Positions 25,235 to 33,897 are shown, counted from the stretch's first letter. The stretch is DNA of 47,712 bases from Casp-Chloro-G3 sp002816715 (GCA_027623815.1 JAQBUV010000008.1:1-47712); one strand, 5' to 3'. Notes: generated by a model from the sequence alone, not told the origin. A program made the numbers and translations.

Positions 25235-27442
25235 ATGGAAATGCAACCACCAAAGGCGACCAAAAGATTCCATGAGTCCATCCTGCACCAGGATACGCTG
25301 CAAGACCCCTGGTTCTGGCTGAGAGATTCGGAAGACCCGGAAACGATGGCCTATCTGGAAGCGGAAAACGCCTACACTCAGGCGGTAATGGCTTCAACCG
25401 AGCCTCTGCAAGAGACGCTCTATCGGGAGATGCGAGGCCGCATCAAAGAGGACGACTCCACGGTTCCTCAAAAAGAGGGGTCTTACTATTACTACATTCG
25501 GTTTGAAGAGGGCGGACAGTACCCAATATATTGCCGCAAGTATCAGTCTTTGGAGGCTGAGGAAGAAATCCTCCTGGACGCTAACCTGCTGGCCGCAGAT
25601 CAGGAATACTTGAGGGTGGGAGCCTTCGAGAACAGCCCGGATCACCGCTGGCTGGCTTACTCGGTGGACACCGCCGGTTCCGAGCAATTTACCATCCATG
25701 TCAAAAACCTGGAGACCGCCGAATTGCTGACGGAGACTATTCCCAACACTTTCTACTCCCTGGAGTGGGCCAACGACAATCAGAGCTTTTTCTATAACGT
25801 CTTGGACGAGCATCACCGTCCGGTCCGGATATTCTGCCACCGGCTGGGGGAGGACCCGGTGCAGGACCGGCTGGTCTACCAAGAAAAAGACGAAGGATTC
25901 TTTGTCGGGGTGGGCAAGTCGCAAAGCCAGCGGTTCATCTACATAGTTACCGGCGGCAACAATATGTCCGAGTGGTATTTTCTTGACGCCAACGAACCCG
26001 AAGGTGCTTTAACTCTGGTCGAACCGCGCCGCCAAAATTTTGAATATGATCTGGTGGATCACGGCGAACGATTCTTGATTCGGCATAATGGTGATGGTGC
26101 CAAAGACTTCAAAGTGTCAGAGGCCCCTATCGCGACTCCCTCTAAAGATCATTGGATCGACTTCATCCCCCACCAGCCTGGCCGCCCGGTGATGGGGTTG
26201 CACGCTTTTAAAGATTACCTGGTAGTTGAACAGCGCAGTCAGGGTTTGCCCCAGGTTCGCACGATGCGGATCGCTGGCGGCGAAGGCCATGAGGTTAGCG
26301 TGGATGATGAAGTCTATTCACTCCGGGTTGTAGATAGCCGGGAGTGGGACTCGGCCACGCTGCGGTATTCCTACGGTTCAATGACCACTCCGCCTACGGT
26401 CTATGACTATGATATGGGCAGCCGAGACCGGGAGTTCAAGAAGCAGGTTGAAGTGTTAGGCGGCTTCAACGCCGACGATTATGCAACCCGTCGGCTGCTG
26501 GCTCCGGCCCAGGACGGCACCCAGGTGCCCATCTCCCTGTTGTACCGCAAGGATACTCCGCTGGACGGTTCGGCGCCCCTGTATCTGTATGGTTATGGTT
26601 CCTACGGAATCATCATGGAAGCCGATTTCGGGTCGGCCCGCATGAGCCTGGTTGACCGGGGCTTTATCTTTGCTATTGCCCACATTCGCGGCGGCATGGA
26701 GATGGGCTGGGACTGGTACGAGCGGGGCAAGCTGCTGGACAAGAAAAATACTTTTACTGACTTTACCGACTGCGCCGATTACCTGGTCAGTGAAGGATAT
26801 ACCAGCAAGGGTAATATCGCCGCCGTTGGGGGCAGCGCGGGCGGGACGCTGATGGGCGTGGTAGCCAATATGCGTCCCGATTTGTTTCGGGCTATCGCCG
26901 CCCATGTGCCCTTTGTCGATGTGCTGAACACCATGCTGGACGATACCTTGCCGCTGACCACTATGGAATACAACGAGTGGGGCAACCCCAACCAGCAGCA
27001 GTTCTACGACTACATCAAGTCCTATTCGCCGTACGACAATGTGACCGCCCAGAATTACCCCAACATGCTGATCACCGGCGGTATCAGCGATCCTAGAGTT
27101 ACCTATTGGGAGCCAGCCAAATGGACGGCCAAGCTGAGGGACATGAAGACCGACGAAAACCTGGTGCTGCTTAAGATTCAAATGGACTCAGGGCATGGTG
27201 GTTCTTCAGGACGGTTCGACCGGCTGAAAGAGGTCGCCCTAGAGTACGCCTTTATTCTGAAGGCTTTTGGTATGGACCAGCGGGCGGGCTGGAAAGATTC
27301 TTGCACCGTCATTCCGGCGCAGGCCGGAATCCAGGGGCGTCTCGTCGTCAACCAGGGGCCCTCGCTGGGCTCCGGCTTTCGCCGGAGCGACGAAGGAAAC
27401 TCCCCAGGAACTTCGTTGGCCTTTGCTACCAAACCAACTTGA
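25235..27442 (+). CDS. Prolyl oligopeptidase family (S9A) peptidase with repeat-derived C-terminus
   Basis: Serine peptidase of the prolyl oligopeptidase / oligopeptidase B type: an N-terminal beta-propeller (about residues 70-400) that filters short peptides and a C-terminal alpha/beta hydrolase domain. The nucleophile is Ser534 in GGSAGGTLMG, the Asp is about 619 in SDPRVTYWEPAKW, and the His is about 654 in DSGHGGSSGR. PWFWLRDSEDPE near the N-terminus is typical. Numbering assumes the ATG at 25235, preceded in frame by a TTG at 25232 (spacing to GGAGAT is long). The normal enzyme should end near FILKAFGM; here about 45 more residues, including TVIPAQAGIQ and SGFRRSDEG, are the translation of an interspersed palindromic repeat. 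No signal peptide is visible. Confidence 0.95.
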   Translation: MEMQPPKATKRFHESILHQDTLQDPWFWLRDSEDPETMAYLEAENAYTQAVMASTEPLQETLYREMRGRIKEDDSTVPQKEGSYYYYIRFEEGGQYPIYCRKYQSLEAEEEILLDANLLAADQEYLRVGAFENSPDHRWLAYSVDTAGSEQFTIHVKNLETAELLTETIPNTFYSLEWANDNQSFFYNVLDEHHRPVRIFCHRLGEDPVQDRLVYQEKDEGFFVGVGKSQSQRFIYIVTGGNNMSEWYFLDANEPEGALTLVEPRRQNFEYDLVDHGERFLIRHNGDGAKDFKVSEAPIATPSKDHWIDFIPHQPGRPVMGLHAFKDYLVVEQRSQGLPQVRTMRIAGGEGHEVSVDDEVYSLRVVDSREWDSATLRYSYGSMTTPPTVYDYDMGSRDREFKKQVEVLGGFNADDYATRRLLAPAQDGTQVPISLLYRKDTPLDGSAPLYLYGYGSYGIIMEADFGSARMSLVDRGFIFAIAHIRGGMEMGWDWYERGKLLDKKNTFTDFTDCADYLVSEGYTSKGNIAAVGGSAGGTLMGVVANMRPDLFRAIAAHVPFVDVLNTMLDDTLPLTTMEYNEWGNPNQQQFYDYIKSYSPYDNVTAQNYPNMLITGGISDPRVTYWEPAKWTAKLRDMKTDENLVLLKIQMDSGHGGSSGRFDRLKEVALEYAFILKAFGMDQRAGWKDSCTVIPAQAGIQGRLVVNQGPSLGSGFRRSDEGNSPGTSLAFATKPT
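27307..27396. repeat. Interspersed palindromic repeat (paired hairpins) inside the peptidase gene
   Basis: Hairpin A (ATTCCGGCGCAGGCCGGAAT, 27311-27330) and hairpin B (CTCCGGCTTTCGCCGGAG, 27370-27387) lie in opposite orientation, each followed or preceded by CCAG- and CGTC/GACG-type flanks. They are the two ends of a REP-like composite of the widespread CGTCATTCCGGCG...CCGGAATCCAG class. The same pair occurs at 29690-29848. The unit supplies the last codons of the peptidase. Confidence 0.85.
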
Positions 27443-27489
27443 ACCTGTCGAAGGGTGAGGCTGAGAAAGTTATCGCTTTGGGACACCCC

Positions 27490-28290
27490 TTACAGACCAA
27501 TAAACTCGCGGGCAGTCTCACCCAGGATACGCTCTTTGTGAGTGTCGCTCAGAGGTAGTTCCAGCACATAGTCGGAGTCTTTAGTCTGGCTGGCCAGCGG
27601 ATAGTCGGTGCCGAAGCACACTTTGTCCGGGCCGTGCTTGTTGATGATGGTGGTGAGCGTCTTGGCGGCTATCTCCCGCAACGACGGCGGCCAGGTGGTG
27701 TCGATCAGCACGTTTTCTTGGCCGATCAGCTCCCGCTCCGCCTCGTCCAGCATGTAAAAGCCGCCCAGATGCAACGCGATGACTTTGAGCCTGGGAAACT
27801 GCCGCACCACGTTCATAACCCGTTCCGGCGGCGAGTACACCGTCTCGTCCGCGCCGGTATGGGGGAGACGCCCGGAGTGTATTTCCAGCACCATATCATC
27901 GCCCATCTCCTCGTAGACCGGGAACATTTTGGGATCGTCCGGGTAAAAACTGTTCATCATCGGGTGCAGCTTGATGCCCTTGATACCGTTTTGGCGCAAC
28001 CGCCGTACTTCCTCAGCTTTGTCTTCCAGGTCGGGGTGTATCGCGCCAAAAGGCACCAGCATATCGTCCTGGATACTAATCAGCCAGTCGTTGGCCCGCT
28101 TCACCAGGTCAGCCCGTTCCACCACACCCAAAACCACCGACTTGTCCACGCCCGACTCACGCATGTGGGCCTTGAGGCTGTCCACCGTGTTCATCCCAAT
28201 TGCCGGTATGCCCAATTGCTCTACCAGGGAATCCAGGACTACATTGGCGATTCGATCTGGCCATACGTGGGTGTGCACATCTACCCGCAT
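27490..28290 (-). CDS. Amidohydrolase 2 family metal-dependent hydrolase
   Basis: A 266-residue TIM-barrel enzyme of the amidohydrolase-related (ACMSD/2-pyrone-4,6-dicarboxylate-type) family. Metal-binding elements are MRVDVHTHVWPD (HxH), GIKLHP, LEIHSGR (His), ALHLGG (His) and FGTDYP (Asp). It may hydrolyse or decarboxylate a cyclic or aromatic acid; the substrate is unknown. The start ATG at 28290 has GGAGG 8 nt upstream. It follows the TIM-barrel gene at 28321-29088 on the same strand with a 30-bp gap, so the two likely form an operon. Confidence 0.9.
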   Translation of the reverse strand: MRVDVHTHVWPDRIANVVLDSLVEQLGIPAIGMNTVDSLKAHMRESGVDKSVVLGVVERADLVKRANDWLISIQDDMLVPFGAIHPDLEDKAEEVRRLRQNGIKGIKLHPMMNSFYPDDPKMFPVYEEMGDDMVLEIHSGRLPHTGADETVYSPPERVMNVVRQFPRLKVIALHLGGFYMLDEAERELIGQENVLIDTTWPPSLREIAAKTLTTIINKHGPDKVCFGTDYPLASQTKDSDYVLELPLSDTHKERILGETAREFIGL

Positions 28291-28320
28291 TCCGCTGCCT
28301 CCATTAATTCAAAGAATTGC

Positions 28321-29088
28321 TCAGTTGCCAAACATGGTGAAGGCTTGGCGAAGGTACCTTTGCGCTAGATTCAGGTCCAGGTTGTCTTCAGCATCCCGAA
28401 GCCTGGCTTCAGCGTCAAGACTCAACTGGGGAAAATCTTTGACCAGCGGCTCCACCAGGTGCAAAGACGTGGGGCTAAGTCCTCCCGCGACACCCAGGCC
28501 AATGCCCAAGTCTGCGTCTTGCAGTTCCTGAAGCTGTTGGCGCGCCCAGGCAGTGTCGAGCGGACGGCCAAACCCGGCGCTCAAATCAAATAGGACATGG
28601 TCAACCAACCCGGAGTATTCTAGCTTCAGCTTGGAAATTATTCCAACTTTGAGACCCTCCACCACTTGAAAAGCTTCCTGGTTAAGCTGGATAATCAATC
28701 GCTGGTCCGGGTTCCGCTGAGAAAATAGCCTTAAATCTCCGGGAGAAGGCCAGGCCATATTTAACTGGAACCCGTGCAGATTCGGCCCGGCCAAATGTCT
28801 GACCGCCAACAGTTGGGCCAGTAGGGAATCTGGCTCGTTGGTGTTGTAGTGAATCACGTTGAACGTGTCTGGGTGGTCGGTAAAAATGCCTGCTATGTCA
28901 CACTTTTTTGCGTAGCGGTTGGGCCACTGATTGGGCTCGCCTCGCAAAGTGTTTGAGCTGACCAGGACGCCAATCATAGTCTTCCTGGTCGCATGGCCTG
29001 CCACGGTTTGGGCGATGACCTTGGATTCTATAGGCTTTACTATACCGGTAATCCCGATGTATGGAACAGGCGGTTTATGAGTTGACAT
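28321..29088 (-). CDS. TIM-barrel protein, phosphoribosylanthranilate isomerase-like, function unknown
   Basis: The 255-residue protein has beta-alpha repeats consistent with a TIM barrel: YIGITGIV at the N-terminus, IGVLVSSN, GFQLNMAWP, VDHVLFDLSAGFGRPLD and a C-terminal GLGVAGGLSPTSLHLVEPL, reminiscent of the phosphate-binding end of TrpF-like barrels. FSLDAEARLRD-like residues follow (LSLDAEARLRD). The usual TrpF Cys/Asp catalytic pair is not evident, and no trp genes are nearby. It is probably co-transcribed with the amidohydrolase downstream. The ATG at 29088 has a poor ribosome binding site. Function is not assigned. Confidence 0.7.
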   Translation of the reverse strand: MSTHKPPVPYIGITGIVKPIESKVIAQTVAGHATRKTMIGVLVSSNTLRGEPNQWPNRYAKKCDIAGIFTDHPDTFNVIHYNTNEPDSLLAQLLAVRHLAGPNLHGFQLNMAWPSPGDLRLFSQRNPDQRLIIQLNQEAFQVVEGLKVGIISKLKLEYSGLVDHVLFDLSAGFGRPLDTAWARQQLQELQDADLGIGLGVAGGLSPTSLHLVEPLVKDFPQLSLDAEARLRDAEDNLDLNLAQRYLRQAFTMFGN

Positions 29089-29164
29089 TGGTATGATTCG
29101 TCAGTTTCTGATTGATTTATTCAAACAAATAACTAAATTGGTCAAATCTGGTGCGCTCTCCCAT

Positions 29165-29193
29165 TTGACGTGAGCGTGAATAACTGATATAGC
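29165..29193 (+). promoter_or_regulatory. Sigma70-type promoter with extended -10 for the DUF5679 gene
   Basis: TTGACG (29165-29170) and TATAGC (29188-29193) are separated by 17 nt, and the -10 is preceded by TGA in TGn position, an extended -10 signature. It lies 40 nt before the DUF5679 start and between divergent genes. Confidence 0.5.
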
Positions 29194-29232
29194 TATATAG
29201 TGTAAGCGAAAGCTAGAAGGAGTAAAGAGATT

Positions 29233-29376
29233 ATGGAAGCTTACTGTGTCAAGTGCAAGAGCAAGCGCGAGATTCAGAACCCCCAGTCCATCACGATGAA
29301 GAATGGCCGACCAGCGACCCAGGGCACCTGCCCGGAATGTAGCACCAAAGTCTTCCGTATCGGAGCCGCTAAGTAG
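29233..29376 (+). CDS. DUF5679 small zinc-ribbon-like protein, 47 residues
   Basis: This short gene encodes MEAYCVKCKSKREIQNPQSI, then GTCPECSTKVFRIGAAK at the C-terminus. The two CxxC pairs (YCVKC and TCPEC, about 28 residues apart) should bind one zinc ion. The form is that of the DUF5679 family, common in Chloroflexota and Actinobacteria, of unknown function. The ATG has AAGGAG 10 nt upstream and an identifiable promoter, so it is a well-supported gene although only 144 bp long. A longer antisense frame (29101-29406) is a shadow. Confidence 0.9.
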   Translation: MEAYCVKCKSKREIQNPQSITMKNGRPATQGTCPECSTKVFRIGAAK

Positions 29377-29521
29377 CTCCTGATACCGGCTAGCGGTTAA
29401 GGCCAAGTGGGAAACCGCAGGGCCTGGCTATTTTCGTCTGGTGTTAAAATCGACAATCCTCTTCTTAAGAAAGAGAGGCAGGGTTGCTCGTTTTACAATA
29501 GAACCGACGTTGGGGAAGTCT

Positions 29522-29563
29522 AAAACCCTCATATCTTGATTGAAATACTGATGTGAGGGTTTT
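29522..29563 (+). terminator. Probable terminator downstream of DUF5679
   Basis: AAAACCCTCA (29522-29531) pairs perfectly with TGAGGGTTTT (29554-29563) around a 22-nt loop; the arm ends in TTTT. It is symmetrical, so it could act on both strands. It lies about 145 nt past the DUF5679 stop. Confidence 0.55.
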
Positions 29564-29593
29564 CGGCATTGGTATTTTGGTAGCGTTTTAAGC

Positions 29594-29895
29594 ATGAGTC
29601 ATCCCGAATTTTTGCTTAGACGGTAGGCCGGTGGATCAACTGGCCAAATGTGAGACTCCAGAGACTTGATCATGGGCGGCTATCTCACTCGTCGTTCCGG
29701 CGGAGGCCGGAACCCAGAAACCCGACCTCTGTATAAAAGTCACACCCCTGGGGATTGGTCTTTTCGCGCAGTGCGATCTTCCCCCTGCACGCCAGTAGAT
29801 AGGCACATGACTAGCGTTCTGGATTCCGGCTTTCGCCGGAACGACGAAGGCAATTCGGAGGGCGCTCCTTCTTCCCTAAATTCGGGATGACTCAT
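29594..29895. repeat. 302-bp palindromic element with 18-bp perfect TIRs enclosing a REP-like composite
   Basis: ATGAGTCATCCCGAATTT (29594-29611) and AAATTCGGGATGACTCAT (29878-29895) are exact 18-bp inverted repeats. Between them lies a second inverted pair of hairpins, GTTCCGGC...GCCGGAAC (29694-29713) and TTCCGGC...GCCGGAA (29824-29841), matching the repeat in the peptidase gene at 27307-27396. No ORF with family features is present, and no clean target duplication flanks the outer arms. It fills most of the 661-bp spacer between the DUF5679 gene and serC. Confidence 0.75.
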
Positions 29896-30037
29896 ATTTA
29901 TGGTTAGCCCTCCTCTTGATGGTTCAGCACTGTCATTTCCAGAAATCCACTTTATTCCTTGGTCGTTGGGCACTATAATCAGTACTATGTTGCCTACCCT
30001 TGGCTAACAATCCAATGTTGCTTGTCAAAGGACTTAA

Positions 30038-31123
30038 ATGACCCAACAAATTTATAACTTTGCGGCTGGGCCTGCGGTGTTGCCCCGACCAGTGCTGGAA
30101 GAAGCCCAAAGAGACCTGCTGGCATTGCCCGAGGTCGGTATGTCAGTGCTGGAGATGAGCCACCGCTCCAAGACGGTTGAAGGGATCATGCAGTCGGCGG
30201 AGGACAATATCCGAAAGCTGGCTGGCATACCCGACAACTACCGCATTCTGTTTTTGCAGGGTGGCGCATCGCTGCAATTCTCGATGGTGCCGATGAACTT
30301 GTTGTCCTTAAATGGCAAGGCGGACCATATTGTCACTGGAAGTTTCGCCAAGCTGGCCTTTCAGGACGCTCAGCGAGTGGGCCAGATTAACCTGGCTGGC
30401 TCCACCGAATCAGAAGAGTTCGTACGAGTGCCGGACCAACATGAGCTAGAACTTGATCCAGCAGCAGACTATCTGCACTTTACCACCAATAACACCATCT
30501 TCGGCACCGAGTGGAATACCGAGCCGGAATCAGGACAAGTTCCGCTGGTGGCCGACGCCTCCTCCAACATATTTAGCAAACCCATTGACGTATCCAAGTA
30601 CGGTCTGATTTACGCCGGAGCGCAGAAGAATCTGGGCGCTGCCGGAGTGACCCTGGTTATCATTCGTGATGATCTGTTGGAGCGAAGCCCGCAAGACCTG
30701 CCGGCCATGCTCAACTACAATACTCACGTCAAGGGCAATTCGGCCTACAATACACCGCCGGTTTTTGCGGTGTACGTTTTGGGACTGGTGATCAAGTGGC
30801 TCATCATACAGGGTGGGCTGATGACAATGGCCCAACGCAACGAGGAAAAGGCCCAAGTCCTGTACCATGCCATCGATTCGTCAGAATTTTACCGAGGCCA
30901 TGCGCTGACCCCGCATCGGTCCAACATGAACGTCACTTTCCGATTGCCCAGTGAAGAGTTGGAACAGCGGTTTGTCAGCGATGCCACCGAGGCGGGGCTG
31001 GCAGAGCTTAAAGGCCACCGCTCGGTGGGCGGGATTCGCGCGTCAATCTACAATGCTTTTCCCCTTGAGGGAGTAGAAGCATTGGTTTCCTTTATGCGGG
31101 AATTTGAGCGCACCAAAGGCTGA
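30038..31123 (+). CDS. serC: Phosphoserine aminotransferase
   Basis: PLP enzyme of serine biosynthesis converting 3-phosphohydroxypyruvate and glutamate to phosphoserine and 2-oxoglutarate. The 361-residue protein starts with IYNFAAGPAVLPRPVLEEAQ and has SVLEMSHRSK, FLQGGASLQFSMVPMNLL, the PLP-lysine in LIYAGAQKNLGAAGV (Lys about 197), NTPPVFAVYVLGLV and a C-terminal KGHRSVGGIRASIYNAFPLE phosphate-binding segment. All are canonical and the length is standard. serA and serB are not adjacent. The ATG at 30038 follows CAAAGGACTT. Confidence 0.98.
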   Translation: MTQQIYNFAAGPAVLPRPVLEEAQRDLLALPEVGMSVLEMSHRSKTVEGIMQSAEDNIRKLAGIPDNYRILFLQGGASLQFSMVPMNLLSLNGKADHIVTGSFAKLAFQDAQRVGQINLAGSTESEEFVRVPDQHELELDPAADYLHFTTNNTIFGTEWNTEPESGQVPLVADASSNIFSKPIDVSKYGLIYAGAQKNLGAAGVTLVIIRDDLLERSPQDLPAMLNYNTHVKGNSAYNTPPVFAVYVLGLVIKWLIIQGGLMTMAQRNEEKAQVLYHAIDSSEFYRGHALTPHRSNMNVTFRLPSEELEQRFVSDATEAGLAELKGHRSVGGIRASIYNAFPLEGVEALVSFMREFERTKG

Positions 31124-31227
31124 GGTGCGCCCGACAATTCGATATAGCTTTCAGTTAGGGTATAATCTCCAGGATAATTAAACGGATAATTAAACGGTTA
31201 TTCAATCAAGGTGTGGAGCGTTCAGCA

Positions 31228-33780
31228 ATGACTAGTACCATCGGCGATTCGGTCAACAGCGTGGTGTTGTCCAGCAGCGCCAAATCCAATGGCGTCACTC
31301 TGCCCGACTATGACAAGAGCCGGTTGCAGGATGTTGGGTTTTTAACCGCGATGACTCTGGTATTGTTGGGCAACTACGCCCAGACCGGCCACTTTGGAGG
31401 GCCGCTGGCTTATACGCCATTCACTGTTGCTTCGCACTTGATCGGGCCGGAACTGGGTGGCCTGAGCTATGACTATCGGCGTCCCAAACACCCTTATGCC
31501 GACAAGTTTATGCTGGCGGGCGGACACAACGCGCCGGTGACATACGCCTTGTGGATGATTATGGGCGAGGCTTTGGCTCGGAAACACGCCGAGACCGGCA
31601 ATGGTAAGTACGCCGTTGACCCTAAACTGGCAATCCTGTCCATTGATGCCCTGGGTTTCCGCCGTGGCAAAGGCGCACTGGAGAATTTGCTGAGCGCCAA
31701 CAACCTGGCGGATCACCCTTTGTTTGCTCAGGCCAAGCTTCGGGGCATCCGGGCGCTGGCCGGTCACTCCGAGACCACCGACGTGACCAACGATGTCAAC
31801 GGTGGGCCATCGGGAATTGGCATTGCGACGGCGGCGGGTAAGGCAGCGTTCTGGGACATGATTGGCGCGCCGGAAAGCCTCAAAGTTATGGCTATTGAAG
31901 GCGAATTCGCCATGACCTCCGGTCATTCCCAGGAGATGAAGACCCAGGCCGTGGCGCAACAAGTCGGCAAGCGGCTCAGAATACTTCTGTCGTACAACAA
32001 TGCCGGTATTGACGATGTCCTGTTTGGCGGCGTGATTCAATCCCAATACGAAGGGTACCGGCTGGAAGACCAGTGGGCGTCCTACGGTTGGAACGTGCTC
32101 ACCATTGACGACGGGAATGACTACGATCAGGTGGTAACTGCTCTAAAAACCATGGAGGACTGGGACCCTAAAGACGACCGCCCCATGATTGCCATTGGGC
32201 GCACCGTCAAGGGTTGGTGGCCGACCGCAGTCAACGGGGAAATCCCGGGTTTTGGTAAGCAGATTGTCAGCTACGCCAGCCATCCTTACGGATTCGCCAT
32301 GAACAGCGATTATTTCCAGGGGTTGGCCAGCACCTTTGAGCAACGGTTTGGCGTCGAATTTGAAGGGATCCGGGACGGCGCGGTTTCCGATACCAGGGAG
32401 CGACTAATCCAGTTCAAGAAGAATATCGATATTGCCCTGTCTGTCCTGGAAAAAGACGGGCTGGGCGACTGGCTGGCCGACCGGTTGGTCAGCATCGGGG
32501 ACACGGTCAAAGACGATATGCCTCTGCGTATTGACCGAAACGTAGACCCCTTCCAAGACCCCAGGCTCAGCGTGCAAAACCTGCCCACCGACGTGCAGAA
32601 AGTAACCGTACGCAACTCGATTTCTGGAGAAGAGAAGGAACTATCGATCAAGCTGTTTGAGGAGCCCGGCAACGTTCGCGGCACCCGCCGGGCGATCTCT
32701 GAGATCGTCAAGTGGATGAACTACGTTACCGACAACCGGTTTGTCATCGTGGCTGCTGATCTGGCTGACTCGATCAATGTCGAAGGTGGTTCGATCTGGG
32801 GACATTACGATCCGGTCAACAACCCATTGGGCACCCGGCTCAAAGCTGGGATTCAAGAGGCGGGCAACGTGTCCACCGCATTGGGATTTGTGAGCCAGAC
32901 CGCTTCCCTAGACCCGAAAAAGCACGTCGGCTTTTGGGCGATCAGCGGCACTTACGGGGCCTTCACTCCTCTGATGTACCTGCCGGCCCGGGTGTGGAGC
33001 CAGCAGAATCAGGACAGCCCCTTCCGGGTGGGCGTGCTGAATATTTTGGCGGGTCACTCTGGGCCGGAAACCGCCGCCGACGCTCGAACTCACTTCGGTA
33101 TTTTCTCCCCGCAGGTCTGGAAACTATTCCCCAAGGGCCAGGTTATAACCTTGAGCTTCTGGGACTACAACGACGTGGCGGCCGGTTACTTTGCCGCCGC
33201 TGAGATTGCGGCGCGCGACCCCAAGGTGGGCATAATAGTGCTGGAAGTAGCCCGACCCGACTTCCCAGTGGCCGACCGCAATACTTTTGCCGACAAGGAC
33301 TTGAAAGCGGCGGCCAAGGGCTTCTACGTCATTCGTGACTTTGAGCCGGGCAAGCCCAAGCAGGGCTACATCCTGACCCAGGGTTCATCCTCGACGGTAA
33401 ACCTGGTGTCGGTACTGCCCCGACTGGAGCAGGAAGGCGTCAACGTCAAGGTGATCGCGGCCATCAGCGATGAACTCTTCCAGCGCCAGCCGGAATCCTA
33501 CCGGAACTCGGTACTACCCAGCGGCGCGACCTACGACCTGATGGTGGTAACCACCGGCACCCGTCGGGTGTGGCCAATCGGCAACCCAGGGCCGCTGACC
33601 GATGAGTATTCGCTGACCTCCGACTGGGACAACCAGTGGCTGACCGGCGGCACCGAGGGCGATGTAATCGCTGAAGCCCACCTTGATCCGGAGTCCATCT
33701 ACAACGGCATCAAGCGGTTCGCCCTGGATCACGACCGCCGTATATCCCGCCAGACTGATATGCTGAAGGGGCTGGCTTAA
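31228..33780 (+). CDS. Large transketolase-like thiamine-diphosphate enzyme, divergent
   Basis: An 850-residue TPP enzyme with transketolase-like order: TGHFGGPLAYTPFTVASHL (about residues 50-70), GGHNAPVTYALWM, and NGGPSGIGIATAAGKAAFW. A TPP/Mg segment reads IEGEFAMTSGHSQEM with Glu224-Gly225-Glu226 where GDGE is usual, and Asn257/Asn258 at the expected NN distance. A pyrimidine-binding half (ISGTYGAFTPLMY) and a C-terminal domain follow. It is about 200 residues longer than ordinary transketolase and close to the homodimeric pyruvate dehydrogenase E1 length. The start is taken as ATG 31228, behind GGAG at 31215; the frame also opens at a GTG at 31213. It lies 104 bp after serC on the same strand. 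Substrate unknown; ordinary transketolase, phosphoketolase or AceE cannot be claimed. Confidence 0.8.
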   Translation: MTSTIGDSVNSVVLSSSAKSNGVTLPDYDKSRLQDVGFLTAMTLVLLGNYAQTGHFGGPLAYTPFTVASHLIGPELGGLSYDYRRPKHPYADKFMLAGGHNAPVTYALWMIMGEALARKHAETGNGKYAVDPKLAILSIDALGFRRGKGALENLLSANNLADHPLFAQAKLRGIRALAGHSETTDVTNDVNGGPSGIGIATAAGKAAFWDMIGAPESLKVMAIEGEFAMTSGHSQEMKTQAVAQQVGKRLRILLSYNNAGIDDVLFGGVIQSQYEGYRLEDQWASYGWNVLTIDDGNDYDQVVTALKTMEDWDPKDDRPMIAIGRTVKGWWPTAVNGEIPGFGKQIVSYASHPYGFAMNSDYFQGLASTFEQRFGVEFEGIRDGAVSDTRERLIQFKKNIDIALSVLEKDGLGDWLADRLVSIGDTVKDDMPLRIDRNVDPFQDPRLSVQNLPTDVQKVTVRNSISGEEKELSIKLFEEPGNVRGTRRAISEIVKWMNYVTDNRFVIVAADLADSINVEGGSIWGHYDPVNNPLGTRLKAGIQEAGNVSTALGFVSQTASLDPKKHVGFWAISGTYGAFTPLMYLPARVWSQQNQDSPFRVGVLNILAGHSGPETAADARTHFGIFSPQVWKLFPKGQVITLSFWDYNDVAAGYFAAAEIAARDPKVGIIVLEVARPDFPVADRNTFADKDLKAAAKGFYVIRDFEPGKPKQGYILTQGSSSTVNLVSVLPRLEQEGVNVKVIAAISDELFQRQPESYRNSVLPSGATYDLMVVTTGTRRVWPIGNPGPLTDEYSLTSDWDNQWLTGGTEGDVIAEAHLDPESIYNGIKRFALDHDRRISRQTDMLKGLA

Positions 33781-33820
33781 CCTACAGGGAAACTAGGAAA
33801 CCTATCTATTCTAAAGACTT

Positions 33821-33897
33821 GGTTCGACAGCCTCACCACGAGCGGTAACTGGTAACTGGCATCCTGCCCGCTCATCCTGAGCTTGTCGTAGGATAAT
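33821..33897 (-). repeat. Interspersed repeat, about 77 bp, minus orientation
   Basis: Read on the minus strand it begins ATTATCCTACGACAAGCTC, continues AGGATGAGCGGG and ends GTGAGGCTGTCGAACC. The plus-orientation copy is at 36012-36081. The arms are partly self-complementary (CGACAAGC... with ...TGTCG), giving an imperfect hairpin. A tandem GGTAACT lies in the middle. It is located between the TPP enzyme and LLM genes. Confidence 0.8.

Noticed and set aside
26456..27181. 241-codon open frame on the minus strand
   Set aside because: Antisense to the catalytic domain of the prolyl oligopeptidase, which has full catalytic residues.
27307..27396. Short palindromic repeats considered as a CRISPR array
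   Set aside because: Only two hairpins in opposite orientation with no regular spacers; no cas genes anywhere in the window.
29101..29406. 101-codon minus-strand frame
   Set aside because: Antisense to the well-supported DUF5679 gene; no ribosome binding site.
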